Shown here: in pieces, positions 17,613 through 26,429 of the stretch
Numbering within the stretch: position 1 is the first letter of the stretch
How the letters are laid out: every line of letters starts with the position of its first letter
From: Pseudomonas fluorescens
GTDB taxonomy: Bacteria > Pseudomonadota > Gammaproteobacteria > Pseudomonadales > Pseudomonadaceae
Reading direction: 5' to 3'
Length of the DNA stretch: 64,000 nt
NCBI RefSeq assembly: GCF_902498065.1
Contig: NZ_CABVIR010000001.1
Coordinates: 1-64,000, forward strand
Translations under genes and position numbers: made by a program
The notes under the pieces: model-generated
The model's input: only the letters and a program-made list of their open reading frames with translations
Databases searched by the model: none
What the model was told of the DNA's origin: nothing

Positions 17613-18371
17613 ATGATTAATCGGTTGGTGGCTCATGTTCTGGGCCTGGAAGTCCGTTTGCTGGCCTGTCAGGCCCGTTTGAGTGCTCGAACAGACCCGG
17701 AAGCATTGCACGATCTGCGCACCACGGTTCGCCGTTTGCGCAGTCTGCTGCGTCCATTGCGCGGCTTGCCCGGGGTCGAGCAGCTGGAAGTGGCGGCGTC
17801 CCGGGTCGGTGACCTGACCACGCCGTTGCGAGATCGTGAGGTGCTGGCGGCGTACTTGCTTGAGCACGATCAACCCGAAGCAGCGCAGCGACGCATGGCG
17901 CAGATGGCCAAGGCTTATCCGGCCGTTGCGGTGAGCCCTGAGCTGGCGCAGTTGCTGATGATCCTTGACGCCTTTCCGCGTTTCTTGCGCGCCTCACAGC
18001 GTCAGGGGTTGCTCAAGGGCTTGGGTCAACGCATCGAGAAACGCCTGGCCAAACAATGGAAGAAACTCGACCAGGCGCTGCATGATCCCGCCCATGATCG
18101 CCATCGTCTGCGCCTGTTGATCAAACGCGTTCGCTACGGCATCGAAGCGTATCCCGAGCTGGATCGCTTGCCGAAACCGGCACTGCCCAGACTGAAATCG
18201 GCCCAGGCCGCATTGGGCGATTGGCACGATTGCTGGCAATGGCTGGCCCGGGCCGAACAGGAAGCCGATTTGCAGCCTTGCGTGGCCGTGTGGAAAACCG
18301 CCATGGTCAACGCTGAGGGCCGTGCGGATCGTGTGCTCGACAAACTCAGTGCCGCCTGTTTCAAATCCTGA
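17613..18371 (+). CDS. CHAD domain protein
   Basis: The 252-residue protein starts at the ATG at 17613 behind TTGGAG. It shows the repeated pattern of the CHAD (conserved histidine alpha-helical) fold: LHDLRTTVRRLRSLLRP near residue 35, and RHRLRLLIKRVRYGIEAYPEL near residue 175, with LGDWHDCWQWLARAE following. The conserved histidines and the many arginines and lysines fit the known binding of inorganic polyphosphate by CHAD domains, which direct proteins to polyphosphate granules. No CYTH phosphatase domain is fused, so this is a stand-alone CHAD protein of unknown detailed role. Confidence 0.88.
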   Translation: MINRLVAHVLGLEVRLLACQARLSARTDPEALHDLRTTVRRLRSLLRPLRGLPGVEQLEVAASRVGDLTTPLRDREVLAAYLLEHDQPEAAQRRMAQMAKAYPAVAVSPELAQLLMILDAFPRFLRASQRQGLLKGLGQRIEKRLAKQWKKLDQALHDPAHDRHRLRLLIKRVRYGIEAYPELDRLPKPALPRLKSAQAALGDWHDCWQWLARAEQEADLQPCVAVWKTAMVNAEGRADRVLDKLSAACFKS

Positions 18372-18425
18372 AACCTCCGCCGATCCAATGTGGGTCTCAT
18401 CGCCAATAGGGCGGACAACACAAAA

Positions 18426-18518
18426 CCCTGTGGGAGCGGGCTTGCCCGCGATAGCGGTCTGACAGTCGACATCAATGTTGACTGTTCTGGCCTCATCGCG
18501 GGCAAGCCCCACAGGGAT
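18426..18518. repeat. REP pair (REPIN)
   Basis: Arms CCTGTGGGAGCGGGCTTGCC and CATCGCGGGCAAGCCCCACA face each other. The right arm has lost the bases GCTC of the usual core, so the pairing is imperfect. The spacer contains a dyad around ACATCAATGTTGA that recurs in other copies. Confidence 0.75.
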
Positions 18519-18649
18519 TGTGTTGAACATGAAAGTTGTGTTCGATCCGATTGCGGCCTATCTGTCAGTCTCTTTGGCCAGAATAAGCGCTGTGTCATCC
18601 CCCGTGGCTGGTTAACATTCCTCCATCCTTTTCTGCCCTTGAGGTTTTC

Positions 18650-19447
18650 ATGCGCTTTTCCGATCTGCTCGACGCCGTCCGCAGCCAGCCGCTGGAGCTG
18701 TCTATTCCGGCCGAATGGGCACAGGGGCGTGCCAGCTTCGGCGGCCTGGTGGCGGCTTTGCAATACGAAGCCATGCGCGCCAGGGTGCCGGCGGATCGCC
18801 CCGTGCGTTCGCTGGCGATCACTTTTGTCGGGCCGGTCGAGCCTGAAGTGCCGGTCAGTTTTGAAGTGGATGTCCTGCGCGAAGGCAAGGCTGTCAGCCA
18901 GGTACTGGGGCGGGCGATGCAGAAGGGCCAGGTGGTGACGCTGATCCAAGGCAGCTTCGGCGCCTCGCGACCGTCCGAAGTGGCGGTATCGGCGACGGCG
19001 GCCCCGGAAATGAAACACTGGGATGACTGCCAGGAACTGCCGTACATCAAAGGCGTGACCCCGGAGTTCATGCGCCATCTGGCGATGCGCTGGAGCGTTG
19101 GCGGTCTGCCGTTCACCGGTAATAAATCCCGCGAGATGGGCGGCTGGGTGCGCTTGCGTGGGGACGTGAAGGAAGAGGCGGTCAGTGAGGCGCATATCCT
19201 GGCATTGGTGGACGCCTGGCCACCGGCGCTGTTGCCGCACCTGACGAAAGTCGCGATGGGCAGCACGCTGACCTGGACCATCGAATTCGTCCAGCCACTG
19301 CTGGAACTGAGCACGCTGGACTGGTGCAAATACTTCGTTGAAATCGAACATGCCGCTGACGGCTACGGTCACGCGGCGGCGAAGCTGTGGAACGCACAGG
19401 GTCAGTTGATTGCCATGAGCCGGCAGACGGTGACGATTTTCGCCTGA
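18650..19447 (+). CDS. Thioesterase-family (double hot-dog, TesB-like) protein
   Basis: The 265-residue protein reads as a tandem hot-dog fold of the acyl-CoA thioesterase II type: ASFGGLVAALQYEAMRA with the usual glycine turn near residue 28, VRSLAITFVGPVEP, VSFEVDVLREGKAVSQVLGR in the first half, and WTIEFVQPLL, AAAKLWNAQGQLIAMSRQTV in the second. These enzymes hydrolyse acyl-CoA thioesters in the cytoplasm, but substrate cannot be read here. The start at 18650 follows TGAGGTTTTC. It is convergent with the Mpo1-like gene, whose stop lies immediately after its own. Confidence 0.85.
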   Translation: MRFSDLLDAVRSQPLELSIPAEWAQGRASFGGLVAALQYEAMRARVPADRPVRSLAITFVGPVEPEVPVSFEVDVLREGKAVSQVLGRAMQKGQVVTLIQGSFGASRPSEVAVSATAAPEMKHWDDCQELPYIKGVTPEFMRHLAMRWSVGGLPFTGNKSREMGGWVRLRGDVKEEAVSEAHILALVDAWPPALLPHLTKVAMGSTLTWTIEFVQPLLELSTLDWCKYFVEIEHAADGYGHAAAKLWNAQGQLIAMSRQTVTIFA

Positions 19448-19813
19448 TCAGTGACGACGGTGACGCTCACGCCAGGCGCGCCACCAGCCGCCGCTGAGGA
19501 AAAACCGTGGGAAGGTCAGGAATTGCTCGACCAGCAGGCGCGATACCGCGTCCTTGCGATCACTGAACGGCTCGGAGGCTTGCGCCTCCAGGCTGTGACC
19601 GTGGCGTTGCAGGCCCAATGCCGCCAGCAGGCCGATGACGCCAATCGCGAAGTTCGCAAAGCTCAGGCTGAACACCCCGCACACCAGCAGCAGAAACGCC
19701 ACGATGAACAGCGGCACGGCAATCAGGTGCAACACCAGATTGGCCGGGTGCTGGTGATTGTCCGGGTACGCGCGCCATTGCCAGGCGGGAAGGTTGGGGT
19801 GACGTTTGCCCAT
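19448..19813 (-). CDS. Mpo1-like (DUF962) membrane protein
   Basis: The 121-residue protein begins MGKRHPNLPAWQWRAYPDNH and then HPANLVLHLIAVPLFIVAF, containing an HPxNxxxHxxxxP arrangement as in the Mpo1/DUF962 family, whose fungal member is an iron-dependent dioxygenase of 2-hydroxy fatty acids. Two or three hydrophobic helices follow, ending FPRFFLSGGW and an arginine/histidine-rich tail. Its role in bacteria is unknown. Its stop directly abuts that of the convergent thioesterase gene. I chose the ATG at 19813; the frame is open for 43 codons further upstream, but these look non-coding. Family assignment is moderate. Confidence 0.65.
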   Translation of the reverse strand: MGKRHPNLPAWQWRAYPDNHQHPANLVLHLIAVPLFIVAFLLLVCGVFSLSFANFAIGVIGLLAALGLQRHGHSLEAQASEPFSDRKDAVSRLLVEQFLTFPRFFLSGGWWRAWRERHRRH

Positions 19814-19940
19814 GATGCTGATCCTCGATCCATGTTGAACACATGGTTGAAGAATAGGCGCGGCATGGGCGGGCGGCGAATCAAGGATGGCTATCGGAGT
19901 GATAGGTGTCATGGGCAATATTGATGTTGACCGGGCTGGC

Positions 19941-20019
19941 ACCTTTGCCGACAGGCCGGCCTCTCTCCCACATTGGAATGCATTTCAAATGGGGGAGCGA
20001 GCCTGCTCGCGATGGGGCC
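19941..20019. repeat. Degenerate REP pair
   Basis: The right arm GGGGGAGCGAGCCTGCTCGC at 19991 is a clear REP; the left arm around 19950-19976 (GCCGACAGGCCGGCCTCTCT) is diverged. It lies just beyond the stop codon of the chemoreceptor gene. Confidence 0.55.
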
Positions 20020-20020
20020 G

Positions 20021-21502
20021 TTACAGCTTGAGCTGCCCAATGGCCTTGCTCAACTCGCCGGCCAACGCCGCCAACTCATTACTGGTCGTCGCCGAATCCA
20101 CCGTCTGCTGCACGGTGTTCTCGGTCACATCGCGAATGCTCACCACCGCCCGGTTCATCTCTTCCGCCACCTGGCTTTGCTGCTCGGCCGCCACGGCGAT
20201 CTGCGTGTTGCTTTCACGCATCTGCGCCACGGCGCTGGTGATTTCCAGCAATGCGGCGCCGGCCTCTTGAGCCTGTTGCACGCAGTCGTCGGCCTTGAAC
20301 GAGCTTTCCTGCATGAAGTCCACCGCGTCCCGGGTTCCGGCCTGCAGCGCCGAGACCATCAGGGTGATCTCATCGGTCGAGGTCTGCACACGTTTGGCCA
20401 GGTTGCGCACTTCATCGGCGACCACTGCAAAGCCACGTCCCATTTCCCCGGCCCGGGCCGCTTCAATCGCGGCGTTCAGTGCCAGCAGGTTGGTTTGCTC
20501 GGCGATGCTGTGAATGACATTGACCACGCCGTTGATTTTCTGACTGTCCTCGGCCAGGCGCTGAATCATCTCCGCCGTCTGCTGCACGCCAGTGGATAAC
20601 CCTGCAATCGACTTCTGCACGCGACTGACCACTTCCTGGCCGCTGCCGGCCAGGGTGTCGGCGGTTTGCGAAAGGTCGCGGGTGGCGCCGGCGTGCTGGG
20701 CGATGTGATAGACGGTGGCGGTCATTTCGTTGATCGCCGTGGCGGCCTGGTCGGTTTCGCTTTGCTGGCCCAGCATGCCGTGACGAACCTCGTTCATGCT
20801 CGATGCCAGCCGCGCGGCGCCGACATCCAGTTGCCGCGCGGTGTTGGCGACAGTGGTGACCACCCTTTGATAACCGGCCTGCATGGCGTTGAACGCGCCG
20901 GCCATCTGCCCGACCTCGTCGTTGCAGGCCAGCGGTACACGGGCCGAGAGGTCGCCGGTTTTCTCAACGTGAAGCATCACGTCTTTCAAAGTGTTGAGCT
21001 GGCTGAGCAGAAAACGGATCAACAGTTGCGACGCGCCGAGCATCGCCAGCATCAGAATGAACACCGCGACCGCGTAGTTGGCGAAACGCTCACCGAACAC
21101 CTGGCTCAGGCTCGGGCCATACGCGATCACCGCCACCTGTTGACCATCGGTGCGCGTGAACACTTCGGCGCCCATCAGCAGGTTGTCGCCGAATAGCGGC
21201 ATCGAGTTGATCTCGACCCAGCCGTTGGCATCCGCCAGTTCCAGCACGGGCTGCTCGTTCAGCAACGGTGCCTGCCCGCGACTGAATGTCAGCAGGTTAT
21301 CGGCTTTGGGCAGCGCTTGCCCGGCAGGCCAGGCGTTGAGCAATCGCGCCTGTGCCTGAGCGGACGCTTGAGAGGCATGACTGCGGGCCTGCTGTTCGAG
21401 CTGTACGGCGTACAACACCAACAGCAGGGTGGTGACGAAGGCGACAGCGTTGACCGCCCAGAATTTATATTTCAGCGAGATGTTGCTAAGCCAGGCACCC
21501 AT
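20021..21502 (-). CDS. Methyl-accepting chemotaxis protein
   Basis: The protein (about 493 residues from [20 protein letters not shown]) has an N-terminal membrane helix, a periplasmic domain of about 120 residues, a second helix ([20 protein letters not shown]), a HAMP domain ([20 protein letters not shown] and [13 protein letters not shown]) and the cytoplasmic signalling domain with the hairpin tip [19 protein letters not shown] followed by [17 protein letters not shown]. It should signal to CheA/CheW; the ligand is not predictable. An alternative start lies at 21532 ([10 protein letters not shown]). The gene stands alone, as chemoreceptors in Pseudomonas usually do. Confidence 0.93.
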   Translation of the reverse strand: MGAWLSNISLKYKFWAVNAVAFVTTLLLVLYAVQLEQQARSHASQASAQAQARLLNAWPAGQALPKADNLLTFSRGQAPLLNEQPVLELADANGWVEINSMPLFGDNLLMGAEVFTRTDGQQVAVIAYGPSLSQVFGERFANYAVAVFILMLAMLGASQLLIRFLLSQLNTLKDVMLHVEKTGDLSARVPLACNDEVGQMAGAFNAMQAGYQRVVTTVANTARQLDVGAARLASSMNEVRHGMLGQQSETDQAATAINEMTATVYHIAQHAGATRDLSQTADTLAGSGQEVVSRVQKSIAGLSTGVQQTAEMIQRLAEDSQKINGVVNVIHSIAEQTNLLALNAAIEAARAGEMGRGFAVVADEVRNLAKRVQTSTDEITLMVSALQAGTRDAVDFMQESSFKADDCVQQAQEAGAALLEITSAVAQMRESNTQIAVAAEQQSQVAEEMNRAVVSIRDVTENTVQQTVDSATTSNELAALAGELSKAIGQLKL

Positions 21503-21681
21503 GGAGGTCTTCTCTGATAGCGGAAACAGCATTGGCAAGGTGCCAGCATTGTGCCGCTACCCGAGGCGCTGGATCTTGATATGCGTCAACATTCCCCCTC
21601 ACGCTCGCGCGCAGGAACTGCGGGACGTAATGCGCTATCCTTCGCGCCTTCAAAATTCCCTCGCTACAGGATTCCGCCCCC

Positions 21682-22212
21682 ATGAAAGCCGCACTCGTCG
21701 AACTCATCAGCAAAATCAGCTCCGGGTGCATGAGCGAAGACGAAATCCTCAAAGTCGCTGACGAAGCGGCCCAGGCCTACGCCGATCCAGAGGCTTTTCT
21801 GACGGCCAATCCGGACATCAACTACGACGACACCTTTCCGATGCCATTGGGCGAGTGGGTCGTCGTCGGCAGCCTGCCGGAAACCGTGCTGTTCCAGGCC
21901 GACACCTACATGGACCTGTTCGCGCAGATCGTCGCGTCGTTCGGCCCGGGCGTGGATTTCAACATCAAACCCAAGCAACTGGCCAAAACCGAAGCCCTGA
22001 CCGCGCTCAATCGCATTCAGGTGCAGATGGGCAGCATGAATAAGGAGAATGGCGGTTACACGCTGATGAACTTCAGCCAGCTGCTGGACGACGAGCTGCA
22101 AGTGGTGCTGGTCTATGGCAACGACGTTGCGCGTGTGCTCGAGCTGTGCGCTGAAGTCGGCATCACGGCCGCGCCGTCCCTGGAAGCCCTGAAAGTCGCC
22201 ATCCACGTTTGA
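21682..22212 (+). CDS. Conserved hypothetical protein, 176 aa
   Basis: The 176-residue protein has no signal peptide or membrane helix and looks like a soluble acidic cytoplasmic protein. Distinct stretches are INYDDTFPMPLGEWVVVGSL near residue 47 and LDDELQVVLVYGNDVARVLE near the C-terminus. I do not recognise a characterised family. Codon use is like the core genome. The ATG at 21682 follows a weak purine stretch (CTACAGGATT). It lies divergently from the chemoreceptor gene with a 180-nt gap and upstream of the small PLDc_N gene. Confidence 0.75.
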   Translation: MKAALVELISKISSGCMSEDEILKVADEAAQAYADPEAFLTANPDINYDDTFPMPLGEWVVVGSLPETVLFQADTYMDLFAQIVASFGPGVDFNIKPKQLAKTEALTALNRIQVQMGSMNKENGGYTLMNFSQLLDDELQVVLVYGNDVARVLELCAEVGITAAPSLEALKVAIHV

Positions 22213-22247
22213 TGGAATAAAACGGAACCCTCGCCAAGGCCGGCTAT

Positions 22248-22272
22248 CCTAAGAGTGCAATCCACTCTTAGG
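22248..22272 (+). promoter_or_regulatory. Perfect 10-bp hairpin just upstream of the PLDc_N gene
   Basis: CCTAAGAGTG and CACTCTTAGG pair perfectly across a five-base loop. The end of the stem touches the GGGAG ribosome binding site of the gene starting at 22283. No T-tract follows, so it is not a standard terminator and could affect translation. Confidence 0.45.
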
Positions 22273-22282
22273 GAGCGACACC

Positions 22283-22474
22283 ATGGGTTCCACGTTCAAC
22301 GGTCTGGTTGGCCTGATCATTCTGGCCCTGGATATCTGGGCAATCATCAACGTGCTGAAAAGTGGCGTCTCGACCGGGATGAAAATTTTCTGGGTGTTGC
22401 TGATCCTGCTGCTGCCGGTCCTGGGCCTGATCATCTGGGCCATCGCCGGGCCACGGGGCAATGTGCGGATCTGA
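22283..22474 (+). CDS. Small PLDc_N-domain membrane protein
   Basis: The 63-residue protein has two membrane helices, LVGLIILALDIWAIINVLKS and MKIFWVLLILLLPVLGLIIW, separated by a short polar loop, and ends AIAGPRGNVRI. This is the PLDc_N module found at the N-terminus of cardiolipin synthases and as stand-alone small proteins of unknown function. The start at 22283 follows GGGAGCGAC. A perfect hairpin overlaps the region of the ribosome binding site. Confidence 0.85.
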   Translation: MGSTFNGLVGLIILALDIWAIINVLKSGVSTGMKIFWVLLILLLPVLGLIIWAIAGPRGNVRI

Positions 22475-22497
22475 CCCGTTTCCCGAAACACCACCGA

Positions 22498-22591
22498 ACC
22501 TGTGGGAGCTGACCTGCCAGCGATGGCATCACTGCGGAGTCTCTGATAGACCGCAGCGATACTATCGCTGGCAGGCCAGCTCCCACAGGTT
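22498..22591. repeat. REP pair (REPIN) upstream of speE
   Basis: Arms CCTGTGGGAGCTGACCTGCC and GGCAGGCCAGCTCCCACAGG face each other around an approximately 50-nt spacer containing CATCACTGCGGAGTC. Confidence 0.75.
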
Positions 22592-22733
22592 TGGCGTCGA
22601 GCCGTCAACTGACGTTCGACCTGTCATCTTCCGCGACGTAGAATGCGCGCCTTTCCCGGGCAATCGAGCTGATCGATTGGCCTTCATGGGCGGGTAACCG
22701 TCCGTTGCCACCGCATTCATCGGAGCACTTCCC

Positions 22734-23609
22734 ATGAGCAACACTCCAACCAGCGATTACCTGGAAACCCTCTACGAAGGCTACGGCCAGCGTTTTCGCA
22801 TGGAAAAACTGCTGCACGAAGTGCGCACCGAACACCAGCACCTGGTGATTTTCGAAAACCCGCGCATGGGCCGGGTCATGGCGCTGGACGGTGTGATCCA
22901 GACCACCGAAGCCGACGAATTCATCTACCACGAGATGCTCACCCACGTGCCGATCCTGGCGCACGGCAGTGCCAAACGCGTGCTGATCATTGGTGGCGGC
23001 GACGGCGGCATGCTGCGTGAAGTGGCCAAACACGGTGGCGTCGAGCACATCACCATGGTCGAGATCGACGGCACCGTGGTCGACATGTGCAAGGAATTCC
23101 TGCCGAACCACTCCAAGGGTGCGTTCGATGATCCGCGCCTGAACCTGGTGATCGATGACGGCATGCGTTTCGTCGCCACCACCACTGAAAAGTTCGACGT
23201 AATCATTTCCGACTCCACCGACCCGATCGGCCCGGGTGAAGTGCTGTTCTCGGAAAACTTCTACCAGGCCTGCCGTCGTTGCCTCAACGAAGGCGGCATC
23301 CTGGTGACCCAGAACGGCACGCCGTTCATGCAGATCGAAGAAGTCAAAACCACCGCCGGTCGCTTGCGCAGCCTGTTCCCGGACTGGCATTTCTATCAGG
23401 CCGCCGTGCCGACCTACATCGGTGGCTCGATGACCTTTGCCTGGGGCGCGACCGACACCGCCTATCGCAAACTGTCCCGCGAAACCCTGCAACAGCGCTT
23501 TGCCGGCAGCGGCATCATCACTCGCTACTACAACCCGGAAATCCACATCGGCGCGTTTGCCTTACCGCAATACGTGCTGCAAGCGATCAACAAGCCAAGC
23601 AACGACTAA
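22734..23609 (+). CDS. speE: Spermidine synthase (polyamine aminopropyltransferase)
   Basis: The 291-residue protein has the SpeE pattern: an N-terminal beta domain ([53 protein letters not shown]), the glycine-rich nucleotide motif [33 protein letters not shown] with the acidic residue binding decarboxylated AdoMet, and the catalytic-aspartate region [17 protein letters not shown]. It transfers the aminopropyl group from decarboxylated S-adenosylmethionine to putrescine. No speD lies in the window. A perfect palindrome follows the stop codon. Confidence 0.96.
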   Translation: MSNTPTSDYLETLYEGYGQRFRMEKLLHEVRTEHQHLVIFENPRMGRVMALDGVIQTTEADEFIYHEMLTHVPILAHGSAKRVLIIGGGDGGMLREVAKHGGVEHITMVEIDGTVVDMCKEFLPNHSKGAFDDPRLNLVIDDGMRFVATTTEKFDVIISDSTDPIGPGEVLFSENFYQACRRCLNEGGILVTQNGTPFMQIEEVKTTAGRLRSLFPDWHFYQAAVPTYIGGSMTFAWGATDTAYRKLSRETLQQRFAGSGIITRYYNPEIHIGAFALPQYVLQAINKPSND

Positions 23610-23623
23610 GCTTATTCACATCC

Positions 23624-23655
23624 CCTGTGGGAGCTGGCAAGCCAGCTCCCACAGG
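23624..23655. repeat. Perfect 15-bp palindrome after speE (single REP)
   Basis: CCTGTGGGAGCTGGC and GCCAGCTCCCACAGG are separated by two bases, 14 nt after the speE stop. It is a collapsed REP with both arms adjacent. Such hairpins can protect the 3' end of the upstream mRNA; no T-tract follows. Confidence 0.7.
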
Positions 23656-23762
23656 TTCTGTGTGTTTTCATGTTGGTGTGCCGTAATCCGTTTGAACGAT
23701 CAGTCAGGCCAAAAGTCCAGATAGGTGTAAGCCCATTTGCGGGTTTGTTCGAGGAGGCACTG

Positions 23763-23996
23763 ATGCAAAAGTGGAAAATCACTTTCGTGGATGATCACGG
23801 CGAAACAGTCGATGAAGTCTTTGAGTGCGACGAATGCCCGGACAACGAGCATGCCGCCAAACTCATCAAGGCCCGTCTCCTTCCTGTCGCTGCCGAACTG
23901 GATCTGAACGATCTGGAAGGGCGCACTGCTGATGCGAGCGTCAAGAATCTCAAGTCCCAGAACAGCATACAAATCCTCGGCATCACTCCCGTCTGA
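23763..23996 (+). CDS. Hypothetical acidic protein, 77 aa
   Basis: The 77-residue protein starts at the ATG at 23763 behind a strong GAGGAGG site, which fixes the start. It begins MQKWKITFVDDHGETVDEVF and contains a small CDEC pair (ECDECPDNEHAAKLIKARL), then a hydrophilic tail ending QILGITPV. It has no membrane helix or signal peptide. I do not recognise a family. The two close cysteines could bind a metal but only one pair is present. Confidence 0.7.
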   Translation: MQKWKITFVDDHGETVDEVFECDECPDNEHAAKLIKARLLPVAAELDLNDLEGRTADASVKNLKSQNSIQILGITPV

Positions 23997-24213
23997 AACA
24001 CTCTCTGGCACACTCTTGAAACACCAGGCCTTGGCAGCGGCGCTTACTTGAGGCTACTCTGCAATCGAGATCAGCGATTGGATCGCTAAGGTCTGGTCTT
24101 GTCAGCTACATGCTTGTTTCCCCTCGGCAACGTGGTTGCCGCAATGCTTGCACCATTCGGTTGCAGGCGTCGGGAGTACGGAAAGTCTATCCATCGGTTC
24201 AGGAGGACGTTTC

Positions 24214-24555
24214 ATGAGCACAGCCTATCAAGAAGACATCAGCAGCTCGGTGCTGCGCCGCATGAAAGAAGGCGGTTTTGACTTTTCACGTTTCCATCCC
24301 ATCGAGTTCTACGCCATTTTTCCGGACGAGGAGCGGGCACGCAGGGCGGCAGGGCATTATTCCGGCGAATCCATGAATGCACAGATCAGCGTACGGGACG
24401 ACGGCGCATGGGCCCTGGAACTGAGCAAAGTGATGTCCGCCACTTACGACGGCATCGGCGACTTTGAGCAGGATTTCGAGGCGGTGGTCGAGCCTTTGGG
24501 TGGCATCATCGAAGGATGGGGCGTCAAGCAGGAGGTACGAGGGCTACTCGCATAA
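24214..24555 (+). CDS. rraB: RraB-like regulator of RNase E activity
   Basis: The 113-residue protein begins MSTAYQEDISSSVLRRMKEG and contains FHPIEFYAIFPDEERARRAA, then WALELSKVMSATYDGIGDFE and the C-terminal end PLGGIIEGWGVKQEVRG. Size, the IFPDEERARRA motif and the acidic character fit the RraB family, which in E. coli binds the C-terminal half of RNase E and inhibits it. The ATG at 24214 follows CAGGAGGACG. It stands alone and is followed by a hairpin terminator. Assignment is from motif recall, so moderate. Confidence 0.65.
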   Translation: MSTAYQEDISSSVLRRMKEGGFDFSRFHPIEFYAIFPDEERARRAAGHYSGESMNAQISVRDDGAWALELSKVMSATYDGIGDFEQDFEAVVEPLGGIIEGWGVKQEVRGLLA

Positions 24556-24581
24556 CACTATGAACAGCGACAACATTCACT

Positions 24582-24612
24582 AACGGCTGACCTACGGGTT
24601 GGCCGTTTTCGT
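24582..24612 (+). terminator. Intrinsic terminator after the RraB-like gene
   Basis: AACGGCTGACC pairs with GGTTGGCCGTT (with G-T pairs) around a three-base loop, followed by TTTCGTTT. It lies 27 nt after the stop codon. Confidence 0.65.
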
Positions 24613-24636
24613 TTGTGGATTCAACGCCGACCTGTG

Positions 24637-24664
24637 AAGGAGCCGGCTTGCTGGCGGTGGCGTC
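24637..24664. repeat. Single degenerate REP
   Basis: The segment GGAGCCGGCTTGCTGGCGGT matches one arm of the REP family found at 17535 and 11614. No partner arm is visible. Confidence 0.5.
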
Positions 24665-24713
24665 CTCCCAATCTCCGCAAAACTGGCTGCCACGCCACCG
24701 GGCACAAATCCGG

Positions 24714-24744
24714 AAACAAAAAAAAGCCGCCCGAGCAGGCGGCT
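24714..24744 (-). terminator. Strong minus-strand terminator without an upstream gene
   Basis: On the minus strand AGCCGCC and GGCGGCT pair around a six-base loop and are followed by a run of eight T. This is a textbook terminator for leftward transcription, yet no minus-strand gene precedes it between here and the next gene. On the plus strand only four A follow, so it does not work rightward. Confidence 0.6.
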
Positions 24745-25007
24745 AAAAGGGAAGTTCAGTAAGCATTTCCAGCGAATGCGCCGATTATCCGCACCAACTG
24801 CCGGGCACTGAAATCAACTCTGACTATGCTGGTGATAGGCGAAAGCATTGCTTCGCAATGAAGCGGGGGCGATCAGGTTGGGGCATTTACCGCACAGGAT
24901 TGGTGCGGTGCTAATGGCGTGATTATCCAACTGATTGATATTAAAGCGTTTCTGCCGATGGCACGGGCCTTGCGAAGCCTAGATGTCCGGGTGACAAGGA
25001 GTACGGC
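24745..25007. other. Structured intergenic region, possible small-RNA gene on the minus strand
   Basis: Between the leftward terminator and the ATP-grasp operon there is no protein gene. A minus-strand GATAAT hexamer at 24784-24789 could be a -10 element placing a short transcript of about 60 nt before the terminator. The remainder holds two short hairpins (CATTGC/GCAATG near 24845-24860 and ACCGCAC/GTGCGGT near 24889-24909), perhaps in the leader of the operon. Confidence 0.3.
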
Positions 25008-26417
25008 ATGATCCGCACCTATTTTGATGAGATGTACGATGCCGGCGGCCAGGTCCGTCCGCATTATCGGGAGTTTGCCCGTTGGCTGGCCGAAACGCCT
25101 GACGAGCTTCTGGCACAACGGCGACGCGAGGCCGATCTGTTGTTTCATCGCGCCGGGATTACCTTCACGCTCTACGGGGACGAGCAGGGGACAGAGCGCC
25201 TGATTCCCTTCGACACCATTCCGCGCAGCATCCCCGCCAGTGAGTGGCGGATTGTCGAACGCGGCTGCATCCAGCGGGTCAAGGCGTTGAACATGTTCCT
25301 CGCCGACCTCTATCACGAGCAGCGCATCATCAAGGCCGGCATCATCCCGGCCGAGCAAGTGCTGGCCAATGAGCAATACCAGTTGGCGATGCAGGGGCTG
25401 GATTTGCATCGGGATATCTATTCGCACATCTCCGGCGTCGACCTGGTGCGCGATGGCGACGGCACGTACTACGTGCTCGAAGACAACCTTCGTACACCCA
25501 GCGGCGTGAGCTACATGCTCGAAGACCGCAAGATGATGATGCGACTGTTTCCCGAGTTGTTCTCGGCCCAGCGCATCGCCCCTATCGACCACTATCCGAA
25601 CTTGTTGCTCGACACCCTGAAAAGCTCCAGCCCCATCGACAACCCGAGCGTGGTGGTGCTGACACCGGGTCGCTTCAACAGCGCGTTTTTCGAGCATGCG
25701 TTCCTTGCGCGAGAAATGGGCGTTGAACTGGTAGAAGGCGCGGACCTGTTCGTGCGGGACGACAAGGTGTTCATGCGCACCACCGACGGGCCGAAAGCGG
25801 TGGATGTGATCTACCGTCGCCTCGACGATGCGTTCCTCGATCCGCTGGCGTTCAACCCGGACTCGATGCTCGGCGTGCCGGGGCTGCTGTCGTCCTACCG
25901 CTCGGGCAACGTGGTGCTGGCGAATGCCATCGGCACCGGGGTCGCGGACGATAAATCGGTGTATCCGTTTGTGACGGACATGATCCGTTTCTACCTCGAT
26001 GAGGAACCGATCCTGAAAAACGTGCCGACGTTCCAGTGTCGCAATCCTTCTGAACTGTCCCACGTGCTGGCCAATCTTCCGGATCTGGTGGTCAAGGAAA
26101 CCCAGGGTTCCGGCGGTTACGGAATGCTGGTGGGGCCGGCGGCGACGGCGGCGGAAATCGAATCCTTCCGCGAGCGGATCAAGGCCAAGCCCCACGCGTA
26201 CATCGCGCAACCGACGTTGTCCCTGTCGACCTGTCCGACCTTTGTCGAAAATGGCATCGCACCACGCCACATCGACCTGCGTCCGTTTGTATTGTCTGGC
26301 CGCGAAACCCGGGTTGTGCCCGGTGGTTTGACCCGTGTCGCCTTGCGTGAAGGCTCCCTGGTGGTGAACTCCTCCCAGGGCGGCGGAACCAAGGACACCT
26401 GGGTGGTCGAGGATTGA
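25008..26417 (+). CDS. Circularly permuted ATP-grasp protein (CP_ATPgrasp type 2)
   Basis: The 469-residue cytoplasmic protein starts at the ATG at 25008 after AAGGAG. Characteristic stretches are IRTYFDEMYDAGGQVRPHY, ERGCIQRVKALNMFLADLYH, YYVLEDNLRTPSGVSYMLED (acidic and asparagine residues that would chelate Mg-ATP), DVIYRRLDDAFLDPLAF and VVKETQGSGGYGMLVGP, a glycine-rich loop placed late, as expected for a permuted ATP-grasp. The family is predicted to ligate amines or amino acids to a carboxylate with ATP. Together with the alpha-E and transglutaminase genes directly behind it (12 nt and a 4-nt overlap), it forms a widely conserved three-gene operon with predicted peptide ligase and peptidase functions. 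The true substrate is unknown. Confidence 0.88.
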   Translation: MIRTYFDEMYDAGGQVRPHYREFARWLAETPDELLAQRRREADLLFHRAGITFTLYGDEQGTERLIPFDTIPRSIPASEWRIVERGCIQRVKALNMFLADLYHEQRIIKAGIIPAEQVLANEQYQLAMQGLDLHRDIYSHISGVDLVRDGDGTYYVLEDNLRTPSGVSYMLEDRKMMMRLFPELFSAQRIAPIDHYPNLLLDTLKSSSPIDNPSVVVLTPGRFNSAFFEHAFLAREMGVELVEGADLFVRDDKVFMRTTDGPKAVDVIYRRLDDAFLDPLAFNPDSMLGVPGLLSSYRSGNVVLANAIGTGVADDKSVYPFVTDMIRFYLDEEPILKNVPTFQCRNPSELSHVLANLPDLVVKETQGSGGYGMLVGPAATAAEIESFRERIKAKPHAYIAQPTLSLSTCPTFVENGIAPRHIDLRPFVLSGRETRVVPGGLTRVALREGSLVVNSSQGGGTKDTWVVED

Positions 26418-26429
26418 AGGAAGCCTGCC

